Shown piece after piece: positions 1 to 9,906 of a stretch of 64,000 bases of DNA. This DNA comes from Betaproteobacteria bacterium (GTDB taxonomy: Bacteria > Pseudomonadota > Gammaproteobacteria > Burkholderiales > Sulfuricellaceae), in assembly GCA_021373185.1 (NCBI GenBank), contig JAJFTF010000024.1, positions 124,001 to 188,000 on the forward strand. The letters run 5' to 3'. Within the stretch, counting starts at the first letter, position 1; every line of letters starts with the position of its first letter. The position numbers were made by a program, and so were the translations under genes. The notes beneath the pieces are model-generated. The model worked only from the letters and a program-made list of their open reading frames with translations. It made no database searches and was not told the DNA's origin.

Positions 1-5
1 CTACC

Positions 6-11
6 TATAAT
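6..11 (+). promoter_or_regulatory. -10 box of toxin-antitoxin promoter
   Basis: A perfect TATAAT lies 34 bp before the antitoxin start codon, giving an expected transcript start near position 18. The -35 would lie left of the window or at its edge, so only half of the promoter can be seen. It suggests the toxin-antitoxin pair, and through it ftsEX, has its own promoter here. Confidence 0.5.
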
Positions 12-44
12 TCAAGCAACCCACCCGCTGCCGGACATCCCGCC

Positions 45-290
45 ATGGAATCTGTTTACGCCAATGCCTCGGTCAGCATCACCGAACTGAAAAAGAACCC
101 GACTGCCGTACTGGAGCAGTCCGAGGGCTTCCCGGTGATGATCCTGAATCACAACAAGCCAACCGCCTATCTGGTGCCGGTAGCGGCATACGAAGCGCTG
201 ATGGAAAAGCTGGAAGACGCGGAACTGGCGCAACTGGTCAAGGAACGGGAAAATGAGCCGCGCGTGAAAGTTGCGCTCGATGAGTTATAA
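45..290 (+). CDS. Phd/YefM-type antitoxin
   Basis: This 81-residue protein has the layout of Phd/YefM (StbD-like) antitoxins. An N-terminal DNA-binding half contains the family pattern V-S-I-T-E-L-K-K-N-P (about residues 10-19), and a hydrophobic strand with K-P-T-A-Y-L-V-P follows. An acidic C-terminal helix (about 52-81) would wrap the toxin. Such proteins neutralize a partner RelE-fold nuclease and repress their own promoter. The stop codon overlaps the toxin start by 11 bp, as expected for a translationally coupled pair. No strong Shine-Dalgarno sequence precedes the ATG. Confidence 0.88.
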   Translation: MESVYANASVSITELKKNPTAVLEQSEGFPVMILNHNKPTAYLVPVAAYEALMEKLEDAELAQLVKERENEPRVKVALDEL

Positions 291-563
291 GCTGGAGTTT
301 GTCGAGTCGGCGCTCAAGGAGTGGAAAAATCTCGATCCCGTCGTTCGCGAACAGTTCAAGAAAAAGCTGATTGAGCGGCTTGAATCGCCGAGAACACCTT
401 CCGCCCGCCTGAACGGCATGGCCGACTGCTACAAGATCAAGCTCAAAAGCAGCGGTTATCGTCTGGTCTACAAAGTGCTGGATAAAGAAATCGTGGTATT
501 AGTGGTGGCGGTCGGCAAGCGCGAACGCAATGCCGTGTATAAAACAGCGATGAAACGAACTCT

Positions 564-567
<4 letters not shown>
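280..567 (+). CDS. RelE/ParE-family toxin
   Basis: This 95-residue basic protein matches the RelE/StbE toxin fold. It has an N-terminal amphipathic helix with alternating charge (about residues 8-38), the L-N-G-M-A-D-C-Y-K-I-K strand, G-Y-R-L-V-Y-K-V, and a C-terminal V-A-V-G-K-R-E-R. Members cleave mRNA on the ribosome. I chose the ATG at 280 over an upstream in-frame TTG at 271 because it sits inside the antitoxin end and gives the usual N-terminus M-S-Y-K-L. The stop overlaps the ftsE start (ATGA at 564-567), so the toxin gene is physically coupled to cell-division genes. Confidence 0.88.
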
Positions 568-1213
<646 letters not shown>

Positions 1214-1217
<4 letters not shown>

Positions 1218-2125
1218 CGAGTTGGCTCGAACAACACCGCCTCGCCCTAGGGCTGATTCTTGGCCGTTTCGCCCGCGCCCCTTTTTCCAGCCTGCTTGCC
1301 ATGCTGGTGATCGGCGTCGCGCTCAGCCTGCCGCTCAGCCTTTACGCGCTGGTCGGCAATATCAAGGCGCTTGCCGGCAACATCAAACTGGAGCCCCAGA
1401 TCACCTTGTTCATGCCCCCCGGCGCCAGTGCCGACAGCGTGCGGCAGATAGAAACGCAATTGAAGGAACTCAAGACTGTCCGACAATTTCGTTTCGTCCC
1501 GCGCGACAATGCATTGCAGGATCTGCTGAAGAATACCGGCCTTACCGACGTTGCAGCGGGACTGGATCGCAATCCGCTGCCGGACGCCTTCGTGATCGAA
1601 CCTCAAAGCGTCAACCCCGGGGAACTTGAGAGCCTGCGCAACACCCTGCTGAAGTTGCCCAAAGTGGACAGCGTGCTGCTGGATGCAGTGTGGGCGAAGC
1701 GCCTCAACGCCATGGTGAGCCTTGGCCGCGATATTGTCCTGATCCTGGCCGTCCTGCTCGGCTTCGCCCTGCTGGTCATCACCGGCAATACCGTGCGCTT
1801 GCAAATCCTCTCGCAACGCGAAGAAATCGAAATCAGCACGCTGATCGGCGCGACCGACGCCTTCATTCGCCGCCCCTTCCTCTACCACGGCATCCTGCAG
1901 GGATTGGGCGGCGGCTTGGCGGCCTGGCTCGTCGTCAGCCTCGGCCTGCAACTGCTCAACGTGGGGATCGGCGATCTGGCAAAACTCTACGACGCGCAAT
2001 TCCTGATTCGCCCCATCGACACCACCGGCATCCTCGGCCTGCTGGTGTTTTCCTCCGCGCTCGGCTGGCTCGGCGCATTCCTGGCGGTGGAACGGCATTT
2101 GCGCAAAATAGGGGCAAACCCATAA
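1214..2125 (+). CDS. ftsX: Cell division permease-like protein FtsX
   Basis: FtsX is the membrane partner of FtsE and transmits ATP hydrolysis to the periplasm. The 303-residue protein has a cytoplasmic N-terminus, a first membrane helix (about residues 22-45) and a periplasmic domain (about 50-165). A cluster of three further membrane helices follows, with the conserved cytoplasmic segment Q-R-E-E-I-E-I-S-T-L-I-G-A-T. The start codon overlaps the ftsE stop by 4 bp. Its periplasmic partner EnvC is encoded elsewhere in the window (34812-36002). Confidence 0.96.
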
Positions 2126-2314
2126 GAAACCGCTCGGGATGAACGTCATTTCAAACCAACCCCATGAAATAGCGCGACAACAACCCTTTGTCTAACCATG
2201 AACGCGATCACCGCGTGAGTCGCGACGGCGGCCTCCGAAAATAAAGAAATCCCCTATTACATAAAGCCATTTTTCAACATATCGTTATGGCTTTAATGCT
2301 TCGGTTTTAGCGAG

Positions 2315-2713
2315 ATGTCCACCCTGACTAAATTACCGATTTTTGCCTACGAACTTTCAAATTCCAATCACGAGAATTTTGGGCATATTACGGTGAATAA
2401 CCGGCGATTTCACCGTGTCAGCAATTCGGACGAGTTTTTCAGGGCTTTGGGTTACTCGGCTGAAATGAGGGCAACCGGACTCCTACCTGATGAATTTATT
2501 TGGGACCGATATGTGCGGCGACCCGCCATAAATGCCGCCAACTGTTTGCAGCCAAAAATCATGGCCTATTTAGCGGCCCACTCCGAAAAATTCAAAACCG
2601 AATATGGCAGGGAATACGAAAATGCCATGGGAACCTGCGCGTCTGACGCGATAAATAATAACCACCTGTGCACCAACTGCATAAAACGCCCCCCAACATC
2701 ACTCCTGAAATGA
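2315..2713 (+). CDS. Hypothetical protein, AT-rich gene
   Basis: A 132-codon ORF lies between ftsX and rpoH and I do not recognise it. It has no signal peptide or membrane segment. Two C-terminal cysteines (C-T-N-C) and two earlier ones are present, and the end is rich in Asn and Pro. Base composition is visibly more AT-rich than in neighbouring genes. A stem-loop (2263-2270 with 2287-2294, 8 bp) lies just upstream. No convincing Shine-Dalgarno is seen. It may be a recently acquired gene or a decaying remnant, and its reality as a coding gene is only moderately supported. Confidence 0.45.
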   Translation: MSTLTKLPIFAYELSNSNHENFGHITVNNRRFHRVSNSDEFFRALGYSAEMRATGLLPDEFIWDRYVRRPAINAANCLQPKIMAYLAAHSEKFKTEYGREYENAMGTCASDAINNNHLCTNCIKRPPTSLLK

Positions 2714-2726
2714 ACTTCCCCAGTCG

Positions 2727-2756
2727 TTGGCACTCTCATGCGTTGAGTGCTAGAAT
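2727..2756 (+). promoter_or_regulatory. CIRCE operator overlapping the rpoH promoter
   Basis: Positions 2727-2753 read TTGGCACTC, nine spacer bases, then GAGTGCTAG. The consensus CIRCE operator of the heat-shock repressor HrcA is TTAGCACTC-N9-GAGTGCTAA, so 16 of 18 arm bases match with exact spacing. The left arm is also a good -35 (TTGGCA, 2727-2732) and the right arm runs into a -10 (TAGAAT, 2751-2756), with an 18-bp spacer. Bound HrcA would therefore cover the whole core promoter. The predicted transcript start is near 2763, leaving a leader of only about 14 nt. Confidence 0.88.
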
Positions 2757-2776
2757 TCAATCTGGAGGAAATGTTT

Positions 2777-3640
<864 letters not shown>

Positions 3641-3654
3641 TTATTGACGGCCAT

Positions 3655-3691
3655 AAAAAAGGCGGGGCGCATGATGCGCCCCGCCTTTTTT
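3655..3691. terminator. Bidirectional terminator rpoH / cco cluster
   Basis: An 11-bp perfect GC-rich stem (3661-3671 with 3675-3685) with a 3-nt loop is flanked by six A on the left and six T on the right. It can terminate rpoH on the plus strand and the cco transcript arriving on the minus strand. Confidence 0.93.
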
Positions 3692-3715
3692 CATTCTAGT
3701 CTTTCGACTGTCCGA

Positions 3716-3796
3716 TCAGGCCAGAATTACCGAAAAGAAACTCAGCCAGCTCATAACCATCAGACCGATAACAATCGGCATCACCAACTTATCCAT
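3716..3796 (-). CDS. Small single-span membrane ORF after ccoS
   Basis: This 26-residue ORF was found by reading the minus strand. It begins M-D-K-L-V-M-P-I-V-I-G and ends F-F-S-V-I-L-A, nearly all hydrophobic after the first three residues, so it forms one predicted membrane helix. A strong Shine-Dalgarno GAGGAG (3803-3808) lies 6 nt before the ATG. It sits between ccoS and the bidirectional terminator, so it would be the last cistron of the ccoGHIS transcript. Tiny one-helix subunits are known for terminal oxidases (CcoM of Pseudomonas cbb3, CydX of bd oxidase). I cannot show homology to them, so the role is inference. Confidence 0.55.
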   Translation of the reverse strand: MDKLVMPIVIGLMVMSWLSFFSVILA

Positions 3797-3907
3797 CTTT
3801 TTCTCCTCAAATAAACGACCATCGAAACAACAATTAACATTCAAACAGCGAAAATTCTAGTTCAAAGCTCCCGCTCAATCCACCCGCCGCGTCAACTTTT
3901 GTTCAAT

Positions 3908-4093
3908 TTATTTCTTCCGCTGTGAATCCGTGTAGCGCGGAATCATGGGATCGTCATCGTCCATCAGTATCCGCTGGGCAGGCCCTTCCATATCGTCGAA
4001 CTGGCCGCTTTTTATCGCCCAGAAAATACCGGCTCCGGCGATGATCACCATCACGACCGCCATGCCCAGCAGGAAAAACAGTATTTGCGTCAT
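3908..4093 (-). CDS. ccoS: cbb3 oxidase maturation protein CcoS
   Basis: CcoS is a small membrane protein needed to insert heme and copper into cbb3 oxidase. The 61 residues start M-T-Q-I-L-F-F-L and form one membrane helix (about residues 4-28). The characteristic F-W-A-I-K-S-G-Q-F-D-D-M-E-G-P-A and an acidic D-D-D-D-P tail follow. I chose the ATG at 4093 over an upstream in-frame ATG because AAGGAG lies 6 nt before it and the upstream extension is atypical. It follows the ccoI stop by 13 nt. Confidence 0.95.
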   Translation of the reverse strand: MTQILFFLLGMAVVMVIIAGAGIFWAIKSGQFDDMEGPAQRILMDDDDPMIPRYTDSQRKK

Positions 4094-4106
4094 TCGAGGC
4101 TCCTTA

Positions 4107-6515
4107 TCAGCGTAAGCGCATGGCATTCAGCACCACCACCAGCGAACTCGCCGACATGCCGATCGAGGCCAGCCACGGCGGGATCATGCCGAGTGCGGCG
4201 AACGGCAGCGCCAGCAGGTTGTAAACAATCGCCCAGGCAAAGTTCTGGCGCATCACGGCCATGCTGTCATGGCCGGTTTGCAGGGCTCGCCGGATATCCA
4301 GCAAATTCTCGGACAATAATACGATATCGCTGCTGGCGCGGGCAACCTGAGTGCCGCCGCCCATGGCGATGGAAACATCCGCTCCGGCCAGCACCGGCGC
4401 ATCGTTGACGCCATCACCCACCATCGCCACCACATCGCCGCGCTGCTGAAATTCGCGCAATTTCGCCAGCTTGTCTTCCGGGCGTTGGGCCGCATGCCAG
4501 GATTCGATGCCGGCTTCGGCGGCAATATGGGAAACCGCATCTGCCGCATCCCCGCTCAACATGGTGACGCGTACCCCCGTCGCCTTGAGGCGTTCGACCA
4601 GCTCGCGCGCCTGAGGCCGCAGCCCGTCGGAAATTACGAACACCGCCAATGCGCGCTGCGCATCGCACAACCACACCAGCGTAGCGCCTTGCGGCAAGTC
4701 GTCCGGCAGGCCAACCGCCGGCAGGCCGGATAGCGCCGAACTGCCCAGGGAATAGCGCAGGCCGGCGATAGCGCCGCTTACGCCCTTGCCCGGCAGGTTG
4801 CGCGCATCCGCCACCTGAAGCAATTCCGGCTGGGCAACCCGGCTCAGTAAACTCTGCGCAAGCGGATGCTCCGATGCCTGCTCCAAACTGGCCGCCAGAA
4901 CCAGGCAGCGCTGTTCGTCCAGCTCCGCGAGCGTGACGATGCGGCGCAACACCGGCTTGCCGTAAGTCAGCGTGCCGGTCTTGTCAAAGACCACATGATT
5001 GACCTTCGCCATGGTTTCCAGTGCGTGGCCGCGCGTCAGCAAAATCCCGTGCCGCAGCAAATGCGATCCGGCTGCCGCAAAAGCAGTGGGCGCGGCCAGC
5101 GACAAGGCACAGGGACAAGTCACCACCAGCATCGCCAGCACGATTTCAAATGCGCGCGCCGGTTCCAGCCACCACCATACGCCTCCGACCACTGCGGCCA
5201 GAATCAGCAGGACGACGGTAAAGTGGCTCGCCACCCGGTCGGCCAACTGCGCCAGGCGCGGCTTTTCCGCCACCGCCCGGTCAAGCAGGCGGACGATGCC
5301 GGCCAGCACGGTGTTTTCGCCAACGCTGGTAACGCGCAACAGCAACGGCCCTGCCAGATTGATGCTGCCGGCGATGACCCGTGCGCCGGCGCTCTTCGGC
5401 ACCGGGCGGCTCTCACCGGTAAGCAGCGCCTCATCCACCGTGCTCTCGCCCTCGATCACTTCGGCGTCGGCGGCGATGGCTTCGCCCGGCTTGGACAGGA
5501 TCGCATCGCCCTCGTTGAGTTCCATCACCGGCACCGGCAGATGCTGGCCGTTTTCCACCCGGACGGCCATCGCCGGCGCAAGCTTGAGCAGATTCTCCGC
5601 CGCCTCGACCGATTTTTCCTGGGCGGCATGCTCGAGGAAGCGACTGGACAGCAGGAACAGGCTGAACATGGTGATGGCGTCATAATACACCACGCCGCTG
5701 CCGTGGGAGGTGGCCCAGACGCTGCCGGTGAAAGCGCCGACGATGGCCATGGCAACCGGGACATCCATGTTCAAGCGCCGCCCGCGCAGGGCATTCCATG
5801 CGCTGTCGTAAAACGGCAGCGCAGCGTAGAACACCACCGGCAGCGTCAGGATCAGGCTGGCCCAGCGCAATAGTGCCGCCGTGCTGGCCTCGATGCCGAA
5901 AGCGGCGCCCGCATACAGCGCCACCGCCAGCATCATCACCTGGCCGGCGGACAGCCCGGCAATGGCGATGCGGCGCAAATCCTTCGCCCGACGCTGGCGA
6001 CGCAGCCCTTCCTGGCGCTCTGCATTGAAGGGGTGGGCGTTATAGCCGAGCAACTGAATTTCTTCGAGTATCTTGCTGAGATGAATGGCTTGGTCATCCC
6101 AGGTAATGCGCGCCCGATGGGTGGCGTAATTGACCTGAACCTGCAGGATGCCGGGCAACTGCTTGAGGTGACGCTCGTTGAGCCAGATGCAGGCGGCACA
6201 GGTGATGCCTTCAAGGATCAGCGAGGCTTCCCTGACGTGCTCGCCGTCTTGTCGTACAAAGCTTTTCTGGATGCCGGGATGGTCGTAAAGCGCGAGCTTC
6301 TGCACTTCTTCCGGCACCACCTCATGGCCGACGGCGGGCATGGCAGTGCGGTGGCGGTAATAGTCGGCAAGGCCGTTGTCGATAATGGTCTGCGCCACGG
6401 CTTGGCAGCCGCGGCAGCACATCTCGCGCGGTTCGCGGTCAATTTCGACGAGATAATGCGCGCCAGGGGGAACCGGCAGGGCGCAGTGATAGCAAGATTT
6501 CTCAGTGCCGCTCAT
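4107..6515 (-). CDS. ccoI: Copper-translocating P-type ATPase CcoI
   Basis: CcoI exports copper for assembly of the CuB centre of cbb3 oxidase. The 802-residue protein has an N-terminal cysteine-rich domain (C8, C11, C33, C34, C37) and a heavy-metal-associated domain with C-A-A-C (106-109). Membrane helices follow with the C-P-C transport motif, the phosphorylation motif D-K-T-G-T-L-T, and the hinge G-D-G-V-N-D-A-P. The start codon ATG overlaps the ccoH stop by one base. This arrangement (ccoG-H-I-S) is the standard assembly operon, and the double N-terminal metal-binding region is typical of FixI/CcoI ATPases. Confidence 0.96.
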   Translation of the reverse strand: MSGTEKSCYHCALPVPPGAHYLVEIDREPREMCCRGCQAVAQTIIDNGLADYYRHRTAMPAVGHEVVPEEVQKLALYDHPGIQKSFVRQDGEHVREASLILEGITCAACIWLNERHLKQLPGILQVQVNYATHRARITWDDQAIHLSKILEEIQLLGYNAHPFNAERQEGLRRQRRAKDLRRIAIAGLSAGQVMMLAVALYAGAAFGIEASTAALLRWASLILTLPVVFYAALPFYDSAWNALRGRRLNMDVPVAMAIVGAFTGSVWATSHGSGVVYYDAITMFSLFLLSSRFLEHAAQEKSVEAAENLLKLAPAMAVRVENGQHLPVPVMELNEGDAILSKPGEAIAADAEVIEGESTVDEALLTGESRPVPKSAGARVIAGSINLAGPLLLRVTSVGENTVLAGIVRLLDRAVAEKPRLAQLADRVASHFTVVLLILAAVVGGVWWWLEPARAFEIVLAMLVVTCPCALSLAAPTAFAAAGSHLLRHGILLTRGHALETMAKVNHVVFDKTGTLTYGKPVLRRIVTLAELDEQRCLVLAASLEQASEHPLAQSLLSRVAQPELLQVADARNLPGKGVSGAIAGLRYSLGSSALSGLPAVGLPDDLPQGATLVWLCDAQRALAVFVISDGLRPQARELVERLKATGVRVTMLSGDAADAVSHIAAEAGIESWHAAQRPEDKLAKLREFQQRGDVVAMVGDGVNDAPVLAGADVSIAMGGGTQVARASSDIVLLSENLLDIRRALQTGHDSMAVMRQNFAWAIVYNLLALPFAALGMIPPWLASIGMSASSLVVVLNAMRLR

Positions 6516-7306
6516 TACAGGGCCGGAACGATAATCTCTTTCGCCGTTTCAAATTTGTCCGTCCCACGTTCGACTTGAAGTACCGCCAGCCACTGCCCCG
6601 GCTCATTTAAATTTACCAGTGCGCGGTAACGCCCCGGCGCAATGGCCGGCAGGCTGGCGGTTATGCCTTCATTCGTTCCCGCACTGTCAGCCATGTGTTT
6701 GACGATCAGCTTCACTGTCGCGCCTTCCAACGACTTTTGCTGCCCATCAGTAGCGCTGACCAGAACTTCCGTTGGTTGGCTTGGCTTGATCTGATCGAGG
6801 CCGGAGACTTCCATGCGCCAGCCCAGCCGGCGCTGTAGCTCGGATTTGGTCAGATACTGGCTGACGGCCTTGGCTGCGGCTTCGTCATGCGGCACTTCCC
6901 CGGAAAAAGCCGTGTGAACCGTCTTGTTGGCTGCGTTGGGCAAGAACCATTGTGCAACGGCAGGCGATACGCCGGTAATGGCAATATTGACGAATACGGC
7001 CATTACCACGGCCAGCACCAGAAAAAAGCTGATGAACGCCATCGGAATCCAGTGAAACCGAAACGGCTGGCCTTGCCTGCGAGGACCGCCAGTCAGGGTC
7101 AACACGGTCGCAGTAGCGACATACAGTGCGAGGTGCAACGCCACCACGTCCGCGCCGGGCCAGTGGTTCAGGCTGTAAAACATCATTGTCAGGGTGGGCA
7201 GCGCGCCGCTGATAATGCCGCGCCAGTAATTGGAAATACCGGTAAGACGCAGCAGAAAATACAATACAGCGATGAGGGCCGCCCCTCCGAACAAGGTTGT
7301 TGTCAC
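6515..7306 (-). CDS. ccoH: CcoH/FixH-like assembly protein with extra membrane domain
   Basis: The position between ccoG and ccoI and the C-terminal FixH-like region identify it as the CcoH assembly factor of cbb3 oxidase. That region has one membrane helix at about residues 90-115, then a periplasmic beta domain. The protein is 263 residues long, whereas CcoH is usually about 150-170. The extra N-terminal part (about residues 1-80) contains two or three predicted membrane helices with G-G-A-A-L-I-A-V-L-Y-F-L-L-R and may be a fused domain. It starts 4 nt after the ccoG stop. The family assignment is good, but the function of the extension is unknown. Confidence 0.8.
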   Translation of the reverse strand: MTTTLFGGAALIAVLYFLLRLTGISNYWRGIISGALPTLTMMFYSLNHWPGADVVALHLALYVATATVLTLTGGPRRQGQPFRFHWIPMAFISFFLVLAVVMAVFVNIAITGVSPAVAQWFLPNAANKTVHTAFSGEVPHDEAAAKAVSQYLTKSELQRRLGWRMEVSGLDQIKPSQPTEVLVSATDGQQKSLEGATVKLIVKHMADSAGTNEGITASLPAIAPGRYRALVNLNEPGQWLAVLQVERGTDKFETAKEIIVPAL

Positions 7307-7310
7307 GTTG

Positions 7311-8759
7311 CTATCCTTCGTGTTGAGCGTAAAAATGGACTTTTTTCAGAATCGCCTTATCCGGCTTGCTCAGAGGGGTGATGACGAATTCAAAGTCCTT
7401 CGCCTGGTCTGCAGCAGCGGGGTTCAGCCTGACATTGGCCAGCACCATTACGCTCTTGCCCTGACGGACGCTGACCTCGTTGCCGATCTCGCCCAGATCC
7501 AGCGCCTCTGGCGGAACGCCACGCACAGCAATGTGGTATTTCTGAACTTCCGTTGTTTTATTGGTAATGTGAATCTGGTAACGGTTGCGAATGTCGCCAT
7601 CGGACAGCACCACAAACAACGGCTGACGAACCGGCTGAACGGAAAGCTCGGTATCGGAACGCGTGCTGATATTGTATATCAGAGCGATGATCATCACGAG
7701 GATCATGCCGCCGTAGCCAAGAGTGCGCATCCTCATCCAGTCGAGATGGCGCTTGCCCGGCGTCTTGCTCTCGATGTTAATTTCCGAATCGTAACGAACC
7801 AGCCCCTTCGGAAAGCCGATCGAATCCATGATGGTATCGCAGGCATCCGTGCACAGACCGCAGGAAATGCACTGGTATTGCAGCCCATCGCGAATATCGA
7901 TACCCGCCGGACAAACTTGCACACAATAGCCGCAATCGATGCAATCGCCGATGCCTTGGGCCTGTCGCTCCTCGCGGGTTCTGCTGCCGGCATGCGGCAC
8001 CGCGCGCCCGGCAGTGCCTTCGCCGCGCTGGAAATCGTAGTATGGCGCCAGCGTCTCGGGTTCATACATCACGCCCTGGAAGCGCGCATAGGGACACATG
8101 TACATGCATACCTGTTCGCGCGCCAAGCCGGCAGCGGCATAGGTGGTCAACGTCAGGATCACCACTGTGAAATAGGCGACGGGCGGCAAGTCGCCGACAA
8201 AAAACCGTTGCGTCAGTTCCGGCGCGTAACCGTAGTACATGATGAACGAATAAGCCGTCAAAAAGGACAACAGCAGCCATAAAACATGAGTGAACCCAAG
8301 TTTGGCGATTTTTTCAGAATTCCAGGGCTGTTTTAGCAAACGCAAGCGTGCCGGACGTTCGCCCTGCACCCACTTTTCAATAAAAATGAATGCGTCCGTC
8401 CATACGGTCTGGAAGCAGAAATAACCACAAAAAGCCCTCCCCACCAGGCCCGTAACAAAAAACAGCAGTGCGGCGGAGATAAACAATAGGAAAGAAAGAG
8501 AAATCAAGTCCTGAGGATAAAATACCAGGTCGAAGATGAAGAAACGCCGTCCGACCATATCGAACAGCACCGCCTGCGCGGGGGCATCATGCCGCATCCA
8601 CGGCAGCCAGGGCAGGCCAAAATAAACAATATAGGCCAACACCAGCATCGCCGTTTTGAAAGTGCGGAACGTCCCTTTTACCGACCGGGGATGAATTGCG
8701 ATTCTTTTCTGGAACAGCGATTCCGATTCTGTGCTTGCTTGCAAGTTTTCCACCTTCAC
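7311..8759 (-). CDS. ccoG: cbb3 oxidase accessory protein CcoG (Cu reductase)
   Basis: CcoG (FixG/RdxA) is a membrane polyferredoxin that reduces copper during cbb3 assembly. The 482-residue protein has several N-terminal membrane helices with the F-C-G-Y-F-C-F-Q-T-V-W motif. Two 4Fe-4S cluster motifs follow, C-I-D-C-G-Y-C-V-Q-V-C-P and C-I-S-C-G-L-C-T-D-A-C (about residues 270-315). The C-terminal part is an Ig-like periplasmic domain. The start is a GTG, with AGGAG about 11 nt upstream. A hairpin (8812-8818/8824-8830) lies in the leader. It opens the assembly-gene operon after a terminator. Confidence 0.95.
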   Translation of the reverse strand: MKVENLQASTESESLFQKRIAIHPRSVKGTFRTFKTAMLVLAYIVYFGLPWLPWMRHDAPAQAVLFDMVGRRFFIFDLVFYPQDLISLSFLLFISAALLFFVTGLVGRAFCGYFCFQTVWTDAFIFIEKWVQGERPARLRLLKQPWNSEKIAKLGFTHVLWLLLSFLTAYSFIMYYGYAPELTQRFFVGDLPPVAYFTVVILTLTTYAAAGLAREQVCMYMCPYARFQGVMYEPETLAPYYDFQRGEGTAGRAVPHAGSRTREERQAQGIGDCIDCGYCVQVCPAGIDIRDGLQYQCISCGLCTDACDTIMDSIGFPKGLVRYDSEINIESKTPGKRHLDWMRMRTLGYGGMILVMIIALIYNISTRSDTELSVQPVRQPLFVVLSDGDIRNRYQIHITNKTTEVQKYHIAVRGVPPEALDLGEIGNEVSVRQGKSVMVLANVRLNPAAADQAKDFEFVITPLSKPDKAILKKVHFYAQHEG

Positions 8760-8884
8760 GATTGACTACTCCTGACCATTCCCGTCATTTGGGCAATTCT
8801 ATTTCGAATCGTTCTCCCAAAACGGGAGAATATCCAGATATTCTAATATATCATTGCGACAGACAAACTGTATTTTGCAAATAA

Positions 8885-8914
8885 AAAGACCCCGTCCGCA
8901 AGGCCGGGGTCTTT
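8885..8914 (-). terminator. Terminator between ccoP and ccoG
   Basis: The stem has ten base pairs plus two inner pairs closed by a GCAA tetraloop. It is A-rich on the left and T-rich on the right, and lies 26 bp after the ccoP stop. It should separate the structural operon ccoNOQP from the assembly operon ccoGHIS. Confidence 0.9.
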
Positions 8915-8939
8915 ATTTCTTGCTATTCGTTCTATGTTA

Positions 8940-9869
8940 TTACTTCTTGCTACCGCCACCGAGTACGTCATGCACGTAGACCGTCAACAACTTGATCTGG
9001 TCAGCGCTCAAACGACCGGTCCAGGCTGGCATCACACCCTTGTTCAGGCCGGAGGTGATCACCGCTTTGACTGCCGCTACGTTCTTGTCTGCCGGGCCAC
9101 CCGCTTTAACATCGGCCCACAGCCAGATTTTATCGGTCAGGTTGGCTGCGCCGATGTCTTGGTTGCCCTTGCCGTCGGCACCATGGCAGCTAAAGCAAGC
9201 ACCCTTGCCATGGAACAGTTCGTTGCCGACCGTGGCCTTGGCTGCATCCGCCTGGCTGCCGGACAAACTCAGCACATAGTTGGCCAGGCTGTCGATTTCG
9301 CCGTCGTTCAGGTCCGCTCCGCCCTTGGCTGGCATGATGCCGTGACGACCGCCAGTGATGGTTGCCTGGATCTTGTCATACGTACCGCCGTAGATCCAGT
9401 CATCATCCACCAGGTTTGGAGCGAAAGCCAGCTTGCCTTGGGCACCGCTCATGTGGCAAGCCGCGCAGTTATCGGAGAACAGCACCTTGCCTGCGGACGC
9501 CACGAAGTTGCTCATCTGCGGGTCCTTAGCAATTGCCTCAAACGGCATGGCCGCAACCTTGTCGAAATAAGGCTTTTGCTTCTCGCGGGCCTGCTGTAGA
9601 TCCTGCGCCAGCAAAGCGCGGGTGCTCCAGTGCGTGGTTTTCTCCACACCTTTGTCGTTCTTGTAGGTGATGGTGCTGGTGCCGGTAGTGAAACCTTTTC
9701 CCACCGGCCAAGCAGGGTACATCACCCAGTAAGTGATCGAAAAGATGATGGTGAAATAAAACGCCCACAGCCACCAGGCGGGCAACGGGTTGGTGCACTC
9801 TTCCAAATCACCGTCCCAGACGTGGCCGGTGGTTTGCGCGTTTTGAGATTGCGTGTTTCCCTGACTCAT
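8940..9869 (-). CDS. ccoP: cbb3 oxidase diheme subunit CcoP
   Basis: CcoP passes electrons from periplasmic cytochromes to CcoO. The 309-residue protein has an N-terminal cytoplasmic segment with the W-D-G-D-L-E-E pattern, one membrane helix (about 31-52) and two cytochrome c domains. Their heme sites are C-A-A-C-H (135-139) and C-F-S-C-H (225-229). I placed the start at the ATG at 9869, preceded by AAGGAA, rather than 36 codons upstream, because the longer form would overlap ccoQ. Confidence 0.96.
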   Translation of the reverse strand: MSQGNTQSQNAQTTGHVWDGDLEECTNPLPAWWLWAFYFTIIFSITYWVMYPAWPVGKGFTTGTSTITYKNDKGVEKTTHWSTRALLAQDLQQAREKQKPYFDKVAAMPFEAIAKDPQMSNFVASAGKVLFSDNCAACHMSGAQGKLAFAPNLVDDDWIYGGTYDKIQATITGGRHGIMPAKGGADLNDGEIDSLANYVLSLSGSQADAAKATVGNELFHGKGACFSCHGADGKGNQDIGAANLTDKIWLWADVKAGGPADKNVAAVKAVITSGLNKGVMPAWTGRLSADQIKLLTVYVHDVLGGGSKK

Positions 9870-9906
9870 GATTGATTCCTTTGCGTCAATATTTATTCGT
9901 GTTGGC

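Noticed and set aside
2704..2723. Possible sigma-32 promoter before rpoH (CCTGAAA and CCCCAG)
   Set aside because: The elements are only 7 nt apart. A sigma-32 promoter needs about 13-14.
8849..8863. Possible FNR box before ccoG (TTGTCTGTCGCAA on the minus strand)
   Set aside because: The half-sites are 7 nt apart instead of 8, and the inner bases do not match TTGAT/ATCAA.
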